A stretch of 64,000 nucleotides of DNA from Polytrichum commune (GCA_950295325.1 OX485807.1:34316440-34380439), one strand, 5' to 3'; shown: positions 32,937-45,881, numbered from the stretch's first letter. Notes: a model not told the origin generated them from the letters alone. Numbers and translations are program-made.

Positions 32937-33665
32937 CTTCGGGGTTTCTTTTTACACCAACGTGAATGGACGGCCGTTCCTCTATACGGTGATCATGTTT
33001 GACCAAGTGTCACCGTAAGGGTACTTCCTCCCTCTTGGAAGGTGGGCTCCTTTAGTTTTCAGAAAACGCGCTATACCTAACCTCTTTGGGGGGGGGGGGT
33101 TGTTTGTTGTCTAACTTTCTTTTGTTTGATATAAGGTATGTGAGGTATTTAATGGCAATTTGGTGTAGATGTTTCATAAGCGTTTTGATTTCGCTTTTGG
33201 GTATTTTGAGTTTTTCTAAGTCTTTAATTGGTTGTTCATGAAAAACCCCTCTAATGCTGGCTATGATGGTGATGAGAGGGTTGAGTTGCCATCTGGTTGT
33301 TCAGAGTGTTTTGATGAGTGGGTCGTATTTTCCGGATTTTTTCGTTGCGTGCGGTATTTGGGAATTTGTCGTGGCAATATGTGAATTCAATGAATTGTAT
33401 GACATTTGGTGGGGTTGGCGTTAAGGGGGGGGGGGTGGCTTTCAATGGGGGCGCCTAGTACTCATAGTATGTCTTGTCTAAATATGGCTAAGCATGTGCA
33501 TGGTGTGGTGGGACATGTACATTGGAGTAGCCATGGTGGGACTATGTTGTCTTGTGGTCTAGAGTTTTGGTTGTCTGCATTTATAAGGTGTAGAATCTTG
33601 TATGTTTACTTGATTGTAGTGTGTGTACGATTTGGTGGATTGCTTTATTATGGCGTCATAGTTGG
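32937..33665 (-). mobile_element. Relic of the RNase H/endonuclease non-LTR retrotransposon, 3' end
   Basis: The minus strand translates to text homologous to the C-terminus of the element at 23239. It has a RHHNKAI-like block, PPWLLQCTCPTTPCTC, FRQDIL (where the other copy has RPDI), then VIQFIEFTYCHDKF and a final NKRKLDN. Several frameshifts and stops break it, and both zinc-type CxC pairs persist. The downstream 150 bp (32937-33087) resemble the 3' UTR of the other copy. The coding strand is again C/A-rich, and two C runs (seen as G12 at 33088-33099 and G11 at 33425-33435 on the plus strand) interrupt it. It is an older insertion than 23239-26147. Confidence 0.85.
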
Positions 33666-34359
33666 AAAAAGCATAGTCTAGCTTCTACTTCTAAACTTTA
33701 TTTTCAAATGCTATTTTGAACCTACAGCTGGAATAGACTAGACACATTGTACCTATAATTCAACATCATTATTTGTGAAACATGTCTTAGATGTAGTTGC
33801 TACACTTTTAAATGCAATTGTACATGTAGATTTCAAGAGTTCATTGTAGCCATTTTTACATAATTAGAAGTGAACATAACATTATTCCACTACATGGTTG
33901 TGTTTTTGTATTTTTAGCATATGACAATGGCCTTCACTACTGTACCTTCTTTTCATGGGAAGAAATTTAGAGAATAGGACAAAATTGACACCGGTATGAA
34001 TAATGAATAGTGCCGGTACGAATAATAAGAGTATTGCCTATATGAATAGTAAGAATAGTGTGAGAAGTGTCGGTAATTTACAACAACAATGATCTCATGA
34101 ATAGTATTTTCCATGAACAATAACAAGATGAATGATGTTTACTATGAATAGTATTGGGATGAACAATGATTTTTGTGAATAGTGTTGGATTATAATTTCA
34201 CTCAATTTTCCAAGTGTCAGTTTGAATGTATGAATAGTAAATGATTTTATTTTTTATGTTGTTTGGGGGTCCCATAAAATAATATTGACAAATTACAAGG
34301 GTCATGGAACTAATCCACCTAGTTGAATAATGTTATGAAGTCGTTTTTCTTGAAATATG
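33666..34359. repeat. Gene-free stretch with scattered TGAATAGT motifs
   Basis: Between about 33995 and 34230 the octamer TGAATAGT or a one-base variant occurs about nine times at irregular spacing (for example ATGAATAATGAATAGTG, TATGAATAGTAAGAATAG, CTATGAATAGTATTGG). This is a decayed short-period repeat. No gene is seen in the interval. Confidence 0.6.
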
Positions 34360-34853
34360 TATACACTCTAAACTCCATAGTATCACACCTGCGGCAACCA
34401 AAGTGCATGTGATATTACATGGTTTTGTAGTGTTAACATGGATGGATGATACTGTAGAATTAGTGTAGGATGTGACATTATGGAATAACACAAAGGAGAT
34501 GTGAGGACAATTTGAATTCATTCTCTTGCCGCCTACGTTAGTGTGGTCCACTCCACTTGGCCTTCCCGGGCAATGTGGCAGACGCATGCACCAACATTCA
34601 ACAAGTGACATAAGAAGAAAATTAAGAATAAGAATAAGAAGGTGACACTCCACATGTTGACACATTGCGCAATGCGAAGGTGTGGGTTGACTTCTTTGGT
34701 GGTTTGCATTAATTACAAATATCGTGATATAAGGGAGAGAAATGTGACAATAAGGAGTGAGATTTGAAGTACAAATTTTTGTTCCCAAGGTTTTGGAATA
34801 TTAGAGAATGTGTGACATTATGGAGGTTGATATTACGGAGTTTAGGGTGTATA
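34360..34853. mobile_element. Candidate MITE, about 494 bp, with TATACAC ends
   Basis: The left end TATACACTCTAAACTCC followed by ATAGTATCA is matched, inverted, by the right end TGATATTACGGAGTTTAGG GTGTATA, about 26 of 30 bases. Both ends abut TA-rich sequence, so a TA target duplication is possible but cannot be distinguished from the end itself. A 151-codon minus-strand frame spans almost the whole element but has no domain, so I do not call a gene. Confidence 0.65.
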
Positions 34854-36509
34854 TATATGTATGTTTATATCATATTTTCCCCCCACACATGTTGTGTTTT
34901 CCATTGTTCACACTATGCAACATGTCCAACATCTCGAAACACATTGCAATGTCTTATATTTTGGATTATCTATGATTTCCTCTAGAGGGAGGGGCAACCC
35001 TTGCTCACTTGAAGCTATCTATTCAATTCTCCTCTTTATGAATTAGGCTCCACCGTGCATCAAAGAGAGATGACACCAACTGGAAGATTAACATGCATGA
35101 GAGATAGATAACGTAGAGGGCGCTCTATTCCAACGCAAAAGAATTATTTCCCCCTCAAATTTTGCCATGTGTCATGCTTACATTTGATAAGATCCACATG
35201 TAACGCACATGGAAACTACATTCCAGCACATGTATGAAGTAGGAGCCCTCTTCGGTAGTAATCCCAAAGCATCACATGTAAACCCAATACATGTATACAA
35301 GGTTAAGTAATGTACAAATTGTAATTGATTCGTGCCGTAGGGAGAGAGGAAACTATTGTATATGAGTGTGTCTCTCATTCATCCAACACAAAAGCCCTTG
35401 AAATAGCATGCAACCTAGAGGTAACTTTTTTTAGAGCGGTATGACACCAGAATTAGCTTTGAAAACTCCAAATTAGTGTATTCAAGTTCATTTGAGATGA
35501 ATTGGCAACAAACCTATCGAGGGTCAAGTCTTTCATGTTGGATGGATGAGAGGTACACTCATATACGATAATTCCCTTTCTCCTTGATGAAGGTGGTCAC
35601 TACCTTTGGCGAAATCAAAGGAATGGGATATTAGGTCCTCAAGAATTGACTTGAAAAAAAAAATCCTTCATCCTTAGATTGTTAATGGAATGGGGGCTAC
35701 CACTACATAATTTAATGGATCCTCTAGTGAAAATTAATATATATTTGTAACACACCTCATGAAATGAATATATTTTACAACTTTAGGAAGTCAAAAGACT
35801 TGTGGGACTAAAAATACATCAAGATGGTGTCAGGAAAGCTAATTTCTTAGAGTAACAAAAGTGCATTGGCTGCTATAAGATAAAGGCTATATCAACTTGA
35901 TGGTCTACATGGAGGAAAAAATAAATAAGAGTACCTGATACCACAAGGAAAAAAAAAAACCTCTCTCTAGTGGAGTTGTGGAAGGGATACTCCAACACAA
36001 GATTTGCCTCATTTTTCAACTACATGACAAGACCAAAAACGATGTAGAATCTCTATGAAGAATCCTAGTATGCACAATGCATAATTTATACCAAGAAGTA
36101 AAATTCCCCACACTTCACTACCAAATGTTTATGCTTCCAAAGTGCTCAAGATTCTTGCACTCCAATTGATGTCAAACCTAGATTCCTCGGCTCCATGTTC
36201 TACGGTGCTCTCTCTCCAATCACCATAGTACATCCTTCTAGTTGAGTCGATCTATTAGACAAGCCGCGTCACATGTGCTTGGACAAAAGGCCACACAAGT
36301 GACGTGCTTCTTCACTTTCTAGGGAGACTCTCCCACCCCCTTTTTAGTTAATATCCAAGCCAAGTTAACAACTTGTACCTCCAACGAAGCATCTCCAATG
36401 CCAAGATGCTTTTGTGCTCAAATATTCCGTAGCTTGCTTGTCCTCCCGTCCATGAGTTCCAATTGCTGCAATTTTTGAAGCTTTAAGACATGACTACATT
36501 GATTATCCT
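34854..36509. other. Gene-free AT-rich stretch
   Basis: No gene, RNA or defined mobile element is recognised. The segment at about 35530-35590 (GGATGAGAGGTACACTCATA) resembles 5670-5715 and marks another dispersed repeat remnant. Confidence 0.4.
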
Positions 36510-36700
36510 AATTAGTGTGTGTTATTATTTGGAGTTACACAATGCTATAATTATTGATTGAGAATGCAATAGTTTATCTAGCAAAGTTATTTATGTTTTA
36601 TGATGTCCAAACAACCTATTGAACTTTCATCAGTAGAGTATGAACTCCTAAGTAAGACGTAATTGCATTGCAATTGCATGTCTATGATGAAACATTAGCA
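36510..36700. mobile_element. Decayed palindromic miniature element, CACTAAATA family, copy 4
   Basis: It contains TTTGGAGTTACACAATGCTATAATT split over the left arm and GATGTCCAAACAACC in the middle, as in the copies at 9702 and 27022. The right arm is eroded and the ends are approximate. Confidence 0.5.
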
Positions 36701-37424
36701 ATACTCTCATTTCTCTTTATTTAGTTATGGTTATCATAAGTGCATGTTTGTTGGTTTTCTAATCACACATATAGGTCCTCCCAATGGTGTTCAATACTAA
36801 ATGTGAAGACACAAAATTTTAATCACATTTAAAGACACGGTCCAATCTTGTTTAAACATGTGGTTTGAAGGCGTTTGTTCTTATAAACCTCATGAAGCAC
36901 ACATCATTCAAAAATAGGGGTCTTGTTTTTTTAAAATAATCAAATAACACCCACACAACTGAACAAGAAAGAATGAGAACATCGGTGTAACCGAGATGAA
37001 GTCGGCCCGTGTACCATCATCCGCTATGTACCTGAGGAAATATACGATGAAGCATCAACAAAAATCATGTTGATATAATCGGACTTTCTTCTATTTAATT
37101 ATGATCATTAAAAGTGCATCTATGTTGATTCTTTTAAGTAAACACCTATGTCTCCCCAATTGCGATGATGATTGAGTCTAGAATGGATGGTTGATATACT
37201 ATGACTATAGTCCAATCTCCTTTAAAGACATGTTGTGTTAGCTTGCCTTTTAGCTCTAACCTAGCCACACACCACTCAAATACATGTGCTTGATTAAGAT
37301 AAGTAGTTGAATAAGGCATGCGTACCTTGGATCAACTTGAACTTGGTGTGTGTGTGCGTGTTTGATGTCCACAGCCTAAAGTAAGTGGGACTATTTTGTG
37401 TTTTATTTTAATTAAACAAAAGTA

Positions 37425-37750
37425 TTTGAATGGTGTGTGGATGTGTGTGCATGTAAGAACAAACACCAAGTGGTGTTTAAAAGAGATTGTACTATGTACA
37501 CAAATTTTGTTGAACTATTACGGACTTAATACAATTGGGGAGGGAGACATATGATCATATAATAAGCAGGAGAATATTCAAGTTGATGATGAATAATATA
37601 CTCGTATGAGCTCCAAAAAGTATGAGGAAAGTGACTACGGGCATAGCATGGATTTGCTAATGAGCTTGCACTAATTGCGTGTTTCGTATCCTAGAAGAAG
37701 CACGTGCAAAGCCTAAAGTGAATGTTTAAGGCCCTTTTACCTTATGTGAA
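37425..37750 (+). repeat. Dispersed repeat, AGATTGGACTAT family, long form, copy 2
   Basis: It matches 10960-11330 in the same order: GAATGGTGTGTGGATG, AAGAGATTGTACTATGTAC, AATTGGGGAGGGAGACATA, GGATTTGCTAATGAGC and ACTAATTGCGTGTTTCG. Where the first copy has a G12 tract, this one has GGGGAGGGAG, which shows that the pure G run is an expansion within one copy. Confidence 0.7.
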
Positions 37751-37789
37751 CCTTACAGTAAGTGATCACTCTACGCTATATGATCACTC

Positions 37790-38145
37790 GTATCAATCGG
37801 ATTTAAAACGCATATGACCATGCCTGTAGTTAAGAATGAACATAAAAAGATGTGTATCAAAATGACGTTGGAGTATGTGCTCAAATATCGATACCATTGT
37901 AGACCCACTACCTATATAACTTGATTGGGAGGCCCCATGTCGTGCTTGTTTAAAAAGAAAGAGAATCTTCACTTTGACCTCTTATAACTTTTGCATCTCA
38001 ACTCCAATTAAACAAAACTTGAAATGGCTAGCATGCACGGTTCACAATCGCTAACCATATGAGACAATTCCTTGTTTGATCCAACGGCCCAAATTACATG
38101 TGGAGCTATAAGTGCACCCATAAACTTGGGGCCACATACATCACA
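37790..38145 (+). repeat. Dispersed repeat, AGATTGGACTAT family, copy with AAGTGCACCC end
   Basis: It contains ATGTGCTCAAATATCG, GAGAATCTTCACTTTGACC, GCATCTCAACTCCAATT, CAACGGCCCAAATTACATG and GGAGCTATAAGTGCACCC. It aligns with 21480-21905 and 29090-29450. It is non-coding. Confidence 0.65.
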
Positions 38146-38369
38146 AAGTTCACGTGATGAAAGCGGTCTTGGCCAATTGTGGGTAGCGGTCCACGAGTGC
38201 TCCCGGGTTCTATTCGGCATTCGAGTTTGTGTGGACCATAAAAAATTAATATTGTCACGTTTTTAGGAGGCCTTTTAGCATTCCGAGGTGTAAGGTTCCC
38301 CGCCTTATTCCCGTTAGCGTCAACAAAAGGATTCTAATCTCCTTATTTCATATTACCACCCGTGTCTAA

Positions 38370-38656
38370 AGGCTACTTCACACACGAGCCAAGGGCTTGG
38401 ACCATGCATTTGTGAGGGCCCTTGATTCTCATCCCAAGGTTGTACCGATTGTCTCTAAGGCCATTGACTTTGACATGGTTTGTCATGTAGGAATTCATGT
38501 CGACTTTTCATCTATGATATTGAAAGGAAAAAAAATGGCACGTATGCCTTCACCTTCTAGTGTGAAGTGAACTTGGATGGTCTTGGCATTTTCGATCAAT
38601 AGGAGATCTTAGAATGCAATGGTCACAGGCCTTCAGTGTCGTGTGTGAAGTGGACC
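38370..38656. mobile_element. GGGCCACTT-family MITE, short subtype, 287 bp
   Basis: The ends are GGCTACTTCACACACGAGCC and GTCGTGTGTGAAGTGGACC. The interior (TCAATAGGAGATCTTAGAATG) matches the short element at 53313-53603 in inverted orientation and differs from the 500-bp copies, so the family has at least two subtypes. The flanking triplets are TAA and GAA, so the 3-bp TSD is not perfect. Confidence 0.75.
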
Positions 38657-38715
38657 GAACTTCCTTCTACAAGCGGTTTGCAACTAAAATGTATACATTC
38701 AGTACAAGCATGTGA

Positions 38716-39098
38716 GGGTTGGTTCACAAGGGGTCCCAAGTCTTAAGTCCCAAGGCACTTGAGGTCAATCCATGCAATCTCAATTGTTGAGAGCATGCAA
38801 GTTGGGACTCACCACTTCACACAGGGTCCCACGTCCCAAGTATGACATGGATGCCTACATGACAACATTTTTTGGAGGTGAGGCTTGGGACTTGTGTTGA
38901 GAGTTGGATCGAACAAAAAGCTAGGCCCAACTCTCAACAATTTTGTTGGCATAAAATAATCGAGATATGGCTTTAATGATCATTTAACCATATTTGAATG
39001 GATTCTCAAGGCTCAAAAGTTGGGACTTTGCCTTCAATGTTGGGACTTGCTAACATGAGTGGGACTTGGGAACTTGAGACCCCCATGTGAACCAGCCC
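38716..39098. mobile_element. PIF/Harbinger-like MITE, GGTTCACA family, 383 bp
   Basis: The left end GGGTTGGTTCACAAGGGG and right end CCCCATGTGAACCAGCCC are inverted repeats continuing into GTCCCAAGTC. The flanking triplets are TGA on the left and TAA on the right, so one base of the expected 3-bp TSD has changed. The body is collinear with 29592-29967 in the same orientation. It is non-coding. Confidence 0.82.
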
Positions 39099-39101
39099 TA
39101 A

Positions 39102-42100
39102 GCCTTGGGTATTGACAAACGTCACTGGAAAATATGCAAATATACCACAATGGTAGATTTGTGTACCACTTTCCGTGACACATGTTGATATATATGTTAG
39201 CAATTCACAAGGGATTCCAACACAAGAACTTGATGTGAAGGTGATGGTCTAATGAATATCAACTATGTACTTATTGTGCAATGTTTAGGGGTTGGTTTTG
39301 GGCCCATTTCGGGCGGTGCGTTCGTTTTATCACCATTCACTTACCTCAACCATGGCATTGTGCACCCACCATGTTGATGATTTGACAAGGTTTTATTGAG
39401 GTTCGGTGCTTCCTTTTTCTTAGAATTAGGTAAGTGACATATTTCACGGTAGTTTGATGTGTGGATTTCATTAAATTAAAAATAAAAAATGAAGTGAGAA
39501 TTCAAATTGATTATTTTATTTTATCAAGTGTTTGTGAGTTGCTTTTCATGATAATTGTATTAACCCCATACATACTAACCTTAACTAACAATAATTTGCG
39601 GCCCACCTATTAAAATAAGAACCAAGCCACCCTCGCTCCCAATAGCCACACAAACATGAAAAGTAGGTGGTGAACGGACTTCACACGTTAGTGTATGAAA
39701 ACACTGACGTTTCTTTTATTTAAAACTAATGACTTATGATAGGGTTGTTGCTACTACCTCTATCTTTAATAGTGTGAACTAACATGTTATAAACTATGTG
39801 TGTTTTATTGTCCCTAGTTGCTTTAGAATATTTTTCATGATGTCCAATGGATGTTATATTTATCCACATGTCAATTCAAGAATCATATGTAATTGCAGTT
39901 GTTTTTGTTTTGTTTTTGTGTTTGGGAGGATCAATACGAGCCTATGGAAATCTACCACACTAGTAGAATTGAATATGTTTAGTGACAAAGAACCCATATC
40001 AATCCTATGTGATCCTTGTAGTGTGGATTCCATGGAAAATAAGACTAAAACGTATTGACCTCTAAGATTTGGCAAACCCAAAAGTGGTTCCATTTCTTCG
40101 GATTATGCTCCATGTAAGCACTAGTCTTCATGTATGTATTAGCTTGACAAAGGAAACTAGTGGGCATGAATTCAAGGAGCCTCGTAGATTTAATGATTTT
40201 ATTTTTTTATTTTTTATTTTTTTGGGGGGTAGATATGAAATGTGAATGTGTATACTCATTACAACAACAAAATGTACATTGTGCAAAATGTGCAACCACT
40301 AGGTGGTCATTCCACATGTATTCTATCATGGGATTACATTATCAATGTTGAGTACAAGAGAGATTGGGCGTTACCAACTCAATTGGTCTCAAGGCCATTG
40401 ATCTACTGACCTTCTCTCCTATCCCTTGTTATTGGCCTTACAAATGTAGTAGGTTTGGCTGCATGTTGAGTTCAAAACAATCAAGGTGATGAGTTTTTGT
40501 GGAGTTATGATGGATATATTTAAATGAATCAAAGGGAGTATTTGACAAATGCACATAACCTATTTGTCAATTCGGGTGGCGACTTCTAATTGTACATGGA
40601 AGATATCCAAGGACACATGTATGCTTCGATTAGGTGGACAAGGGCCGCACATATAAAATAACAAGTGACCCTATATTTATATTCATGGTCTACAAGTGGC
40701 CACACATACCTCAAACTAAGGGGGAAGTTGGGCTATGTATTAAAATTGGCTACACCAAAACAAACTTGCACTAGCCCCTTAAACCTGTAGAGGCTTCCAA
40801 GTTCAACTAGTATGCAAATGTATGAGAGGATCAACATGCACATATCATACGTTTAGAGCACCTATCAACACCTTAGGACAAGAAGTGTTGCACCAACCCT
40901 CTAAAATAGTAATGCACACATAAAAGATGATTAGCATTGAAACATTACGCACTTGAAGTACCTAATGCATGTCTACACCCAAAGAGATGGGACTAACCCA
41001 CTTAAATAAGAGAATACGCCCAGAATGAACATTATTGCTTAAAAGACCTCTCTTACCATCACACATACAAGTGCAAATAGGTAGGGAGGGAGGTTAGTGC
41101 CTTCAAGCACCACTAGTGCATTCCATTTTGAAACTTGAAATTAGGTACCAAAATTCTTAAACTCCACTACAATCAAAAGGTGGTGATGTTAATCCCCACT
41201 ACATGAATAAAGAGGCTACAAGGTACAAGCTAAAGGGTGGCAACCATAGGGGTGGGGAATGGAGGAGAAAATGGCAACACCACTCACCCCACCCAACTAA
41301 TCCCTAAACGCCGTGAGCCCTTGGATGGGAAGATGGGCTTGATTCATGGCTCGTATTGGAGCTCATTGGCTACTCCCAATAATGGAGCTTAGAGACAGGT
41401 CTCGATTTCAAGTGACTCCACTCCACCCATGTTAAGCTAGTTGACACCCCCTCTTACCCATCAAGACTAAAGGTGGCACCTTACAAAGAAAAAAACCAAT
41501 TTTTTAAAAAACATGTATGTGTGAATCAATTCACTTCACCATAGCAAAATGATCACTAGTAGCTGAAAAAAAAAATAGTAATTTTAAACAAGGTTGTTCC
41601 CACTTATTGATGAAGGCTGAATGGTAACATCATTCGACCAACTTGTGCAGTAAAAATGCGACAACTAGACATGGAGTAACCATCACTATCTTATGCATGC
41701 CCCAATATTTTGTATCATTGATCTAGCATCCAATTGTAGGATACGTTCACATGTGCTCACACATACTTGGGAGGCAACAATCTTTAATACAACTTAGCGG
41801 TGCGCCTTAATCCCAAAAACGTAAAATCACACATAATTCTTGGACACCATTATCCCCGATGAATGAGCAACCATATACGTGCGTGTGTTCAAGTATAGGC
41901 ATGTAACAACATTGTAGCTCAATTAACACTTGTAAAGGACTCCCAAGGACTACCTATCCAACAAGCCACGTACTAGATATATGGTGTGGTCCTTTAGGGG
42001 TTTAAAATGCACTTGGAATTGGGACCCCGTGAAAAGAGGACTTCTAAAGCCGTGTTCCATGATTTCGACTCATTTCCAACCACTTGTATAGAGTACACCT

Positions 42101-42165
42101 TATATCTTAAAAGCAACATGCATACACCCATGGTTAATCCTCGAAGGTCTATGGGCTCAATGTAC
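39102..42165. other. Gene-free stretch
   Basis: No gene or intact element is recognised in 3 kb of AT-rich DNA. Low-complexity T-rich text lies at about 40196-40225. The longest open frames are under 90 codons and have no domain. Confidence 0.4.
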
Positions 42166-42414
42166 GGGCTAGAGATTCGTGGTGTCTATGTAAACTCATC
42201 CAATGCGAAAGTGAAAACGTAGTGATTTGTATTATAGTCCATTACATGATTGTTTTAAGACAATTTGACTTCGAAAAATAGTATAAGAGACTTTGAATTA
42301 GTCTAGTGGGGTACAGTTGGGATGAATTGGCCCTCAACCTTATAAGGGACGTGTTTTACTAGAGCACCTTCATCCATAATGGACGAGTTTACATAGACAC
42401 CACGAATCCCAAGC
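42166..42414. mobile_element. MITE with GATTCGTGGTGTC ends, about 240 bp
   Basis: GATTCGTGGTGTCTATGTAA followed by ACTCATCCA (from 42174) is matched inverted by TGGACGAGTTTACATAGACA followed by CCACGAATC (to 42408), about 30 bp. A second, more eroded copy lies at about 46835-47066. The TSD is unclear, so I assign no superfamily. It is non-coding. Confidence 0.75.
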
Positions 42415-45378
42415 ATAATGTATGCCCTACATACATAATTTCTACAAGTCCTTGCCACATCTTAAATTACATTTGTTGTGTTTATGGGATTCAAACTATA
42501 TTGGCAATACATCTTAACATTGATATGTTATGATTGTTTTGAAGTAGTTGTATGTAGCTTTGATAAAACCAAACATATTGGTATTCTAAAACATAGTTGG
42601 TGAAAGAGTTAGTTTAAGATGGAATCACTTCCGTTATGTACATAACATCACGAAACAATGTGCGTTTGTTCATGTGGGCACTGAGAATATAACCTTGACT
42701 TAATCTGCACTAGGTTGGGGCATCCCATGGTTATATTCTCAGGGCCCACATGAGCGAATGCACATTGCTTAATAAATGTTACGTACAATTAACTAAGGTG
42801 GAGATATGCATCTCAAGTACATGTTTTGTGCATGTCAAGATCCCGACGATGGCATTTCTCGGACACTTAGTAGTTTGTTTGTTCTCCACTAAAATGTTGT
42901 GAAATTGTGCCAATACGCCACCGGTTTTCAAAGTTCTGAATTCTATGCATTGCACAAGGCATGCTGCAAATACCATGTCCACGTTATTAACAATAATTAT
43001 CACATATGATGTCATGGTGTCGCTATTTGTATGGTTTTAGTTTCCTACTTCTTATTGGCATTCCCACATGTAATCTTATTAGGCCAAGGCCAATATAGTC
43101 ATGGACCACTTAATACAATGAGATGTAACCATGGGAAGCATGGGTCAAAGACAAAATAAATAAATCATAATGGTATTTTGCATGATTTCGGTCTAAAAGT
43201 TTAAACCCGTAAGAGGCCATGGCAAAGGTCCACATCTAAATGTTATATATAGCCGAACAATATGAATCACGACATCATTTAAGAGACTAATTATATGTAA
43301 CTTGTAACATTTAAGTTGCCATGGTCCTCCATAATCGCCATGGGCCTTGTTTCAAAGAGGCGGTCAAGCAAGAATGATCATGATAACCACAAGAGCATTA
43401 TCAACGTTGGCCTTCTAGGGTTTGAAGCCCACTTCTCATCTAGGGAGGATGACATCGGCCTTGGCCTAAGTGTCAACCCAAGTTGAACTAGAGTTTATTC
43501 TCATGTCCCTTACAATTTTAAGAACTTAAGCGGATCGTTAACTTGGTCTTGGTGTTCTTTTAAGGTAGATGAGGTTAATGTGGACACCTCCTCTAACTTT
43601 GTGGAATCATCCAACTAATGGATTTGAGCATGTTATGATTGCGAATGAGGACCAAAGAATGTAAAATTGTTGAAATTGGAGTTGAGAAAGGTGTTGATCT
43701 AGGCACCAGAATCAACGATTCTCTACATTCCAACGTGGTGTTATAGGGGAGGGGGAGGGAACTATTTATGACATGGGACAACTAACCAACTAATTTAACT
43801 ATAAGTCAACTAGTTGCCTTTCATAACTATAGTTGTTCGCGATTTGACATGCCATAAGATGTAGTTAACTATAGTTGTTTTAAATTTGGTCTACCAGAAA
43901 ATATAGTTAACTCTAGTTATATCTAGTTAACCAAATATCTAACCAAAGTTGAGTGCAACCTGTTCACATAATTATGTTGTAGTGTTGTAGTGTCACTAAT
44001 GTGTTATTTGTGTGTTATTTGTGTTGGTGGTGTACATGGAGGTTGTTATAGAGCACAACACTGCGAATGATAGTATAAAGGCGTTTCTTGATGATCCTCA
44101 GTGGCCCGAGCATATCAAAGACCTCAACTGAAGCAAATCAAGAGGTGAATTTCTTCCAATATATAATCATACTTGGACGATATCGTTAGCATATTCTACA
44201 CGGGTCATTTGCCAATGAAAACCAAGTTTGATGCCATTATTGGTTGTGTCATGTCACATGCAAGATAAAATGTTGCCGAATTGGTTTTTTTTATTATAGA
44301 ATACTCACAATGCAAGTTGGTCAGCACCTCATATACGAGGACCGCACCAGGGGGGGTGCACCTGCCAGTTGGGGGCCGGGTGGAACCCCCCGGTGTGGCC
44401 CCCGTAATAACCACATGTCGCCTCCTGATTTGCCCACCTCGGGCACAAAAATCAAGTGTGTTGTAGCTCGGTGGACAGTACTCCTCATTATGGAGGATGG
44501 TGGGTGTAGTTTGACTTTGCGAAAGTGGCTAATTCAAATATCATCAAGGCGGTGGCTAAATCACCATGTATTACTCACCCACTCAATTAAAAAATAGGTG
44601 TCCAATTAAGGAAGCTAACCGAATTAGCCTCATCTACCTTACCCTTTGTTTCACCTCTAATTCCCAATTTTACCACAACTTTTGAAATATGACAGTGACC
44701 GTGGTCCCATGGTTTCTTCAACACTTTGCATGTCAAAGAGTAAAGTATTCATGTGTTACATCAACTTTACTGTGGGTTCAAGTCGTGTATGAAACGCACA
44801 AATGTCTTTCACCAAAAACTTGCTTACAACTTTGAATTTTTATATTAAAGTGACGATTGAACATAAGAACCTTTTTTCCTCAAGGATTTTGTAATTTCAT
44901 CGCATTCAACTAGCTAACGTATTCACCACTTGCATGTAGATTTTCATCATATTTACAATAAAAATGGAACGCGAATAGAATAATAATGCCATTTGTTGCC
45001 CCACACACAATCAAACGAAAATGCATTCATTTGCATCCCCATTAACCCTTCCCAAAATCAATCATTTGGATTTAAAAACGTTCATTTGCAACATTAGATG
45101 AAAGTTCAAAGCCCCTATCAAGTTCTCCAATACAAAGCCTTGAGGCCTTTTTGTTTGGTCCACCTCTTTATCCACCTTCTTAAGTTAACTTATGTCACAC
45201 CATGTCAATAACAACGTCCCAAGCCCCTAGCAACCCAATGCAAGGTCACAAGGGCTTACGTTTTGTTTGTTCAAATAGCGTGATGAATGAATGAATGTTG
45301 GAGCAAGATCAAGCCCCCGGATTCCTTGTGTTGAATGAGAATGAATTCCTCTCGGGTTTTGAGCAGCTCTTGGGGTGA
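42415..45378. other. Gene-free stretch with a short GC-rich islet
   Basis: No gene is recognised. The interval is AT-rich except for 44338-44405, about 70 bases rich in G and C runs (GGGGGGTGCACC, GGGGGCCGGG, CCCCCCGGTG). Open frames of up to 117 codons cross that islet but have no domain. A 31-codon open frame at about 44037-44131 is not recognisable. Confidence 0.4.
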
Positions 45379-45881
45379 GGGCCACTTTACACACGAGACT
45401 GAGAGCCCGTGACCATTACATTTCAAGCACTCTCATTGGTGGAAAAGGCGGAGCCGGTCCAAGTTCGCTACTTCCCACTACGCTTGAGGGACCAATGGAG
45501 TATGTGAATGCAAGATGGATGCAAAGTCTACATGGATTTCTACATGGCATCGAATGGATCATGTTTCATGGTCACTTGGACTGTTTTCAAAAACCACCTC
45601 TTGGAGGTAGGCCTAACACAAAACCCGGAGACCATGGCACTCCGAACGTTCATAACCGTTGATTTATTCTATTTGATCATGTGTGAGGAGCCGCATGAAT
45701 GGAAATTCATTGAAATAGCATTTGGTTGAGGGCCCGGTCACATATGACTTCACACTACACTTAAGGGTCCGTGACCACACTTACATGATTTTGGAGGTGT
45801 CTTGAGACGGCCTTTAGACACTTTCTTTTGGGCTCTCACAATCTCACGGTCACAGCCCTTGGCTCGTGTGTGAAGTGGCCC
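45379..45881. mobile_element. PIF/Harbinger-like MITE, GGGCCACTT family, full length, 503 bp
   Basis: The ends are GGGCCACTTTACACACGAG and CTCGTGTGTGAAGTGGCCC, with second-tier inverted matches GAGCCCGTGACC and GGTCACAGCCCTTGGCTC. It represents the full-length subtype shared with 10017, 16600 and 53641. The flanking triplets are TGA and GCA, so no TSD is readable here. A 95-codon open frame inside has no domain. Confidence 0.85.

Noticed and set aside
34333-34788. 151-codon minus-strand frame as a gene
   Set aside because: It lies inside a candidate MITE between its inverted ends and has no recognisable domain.
44244-44597. 117-codon frame over the GC-rich islet
   Set aside because: The frame is open mainly because of the local G/C bias; no domain and no start context.
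44773-44783. GGGTTCAAGTC as a tRNA B box
   Set aside because: No A box or stems in the surrounding 80 bases.
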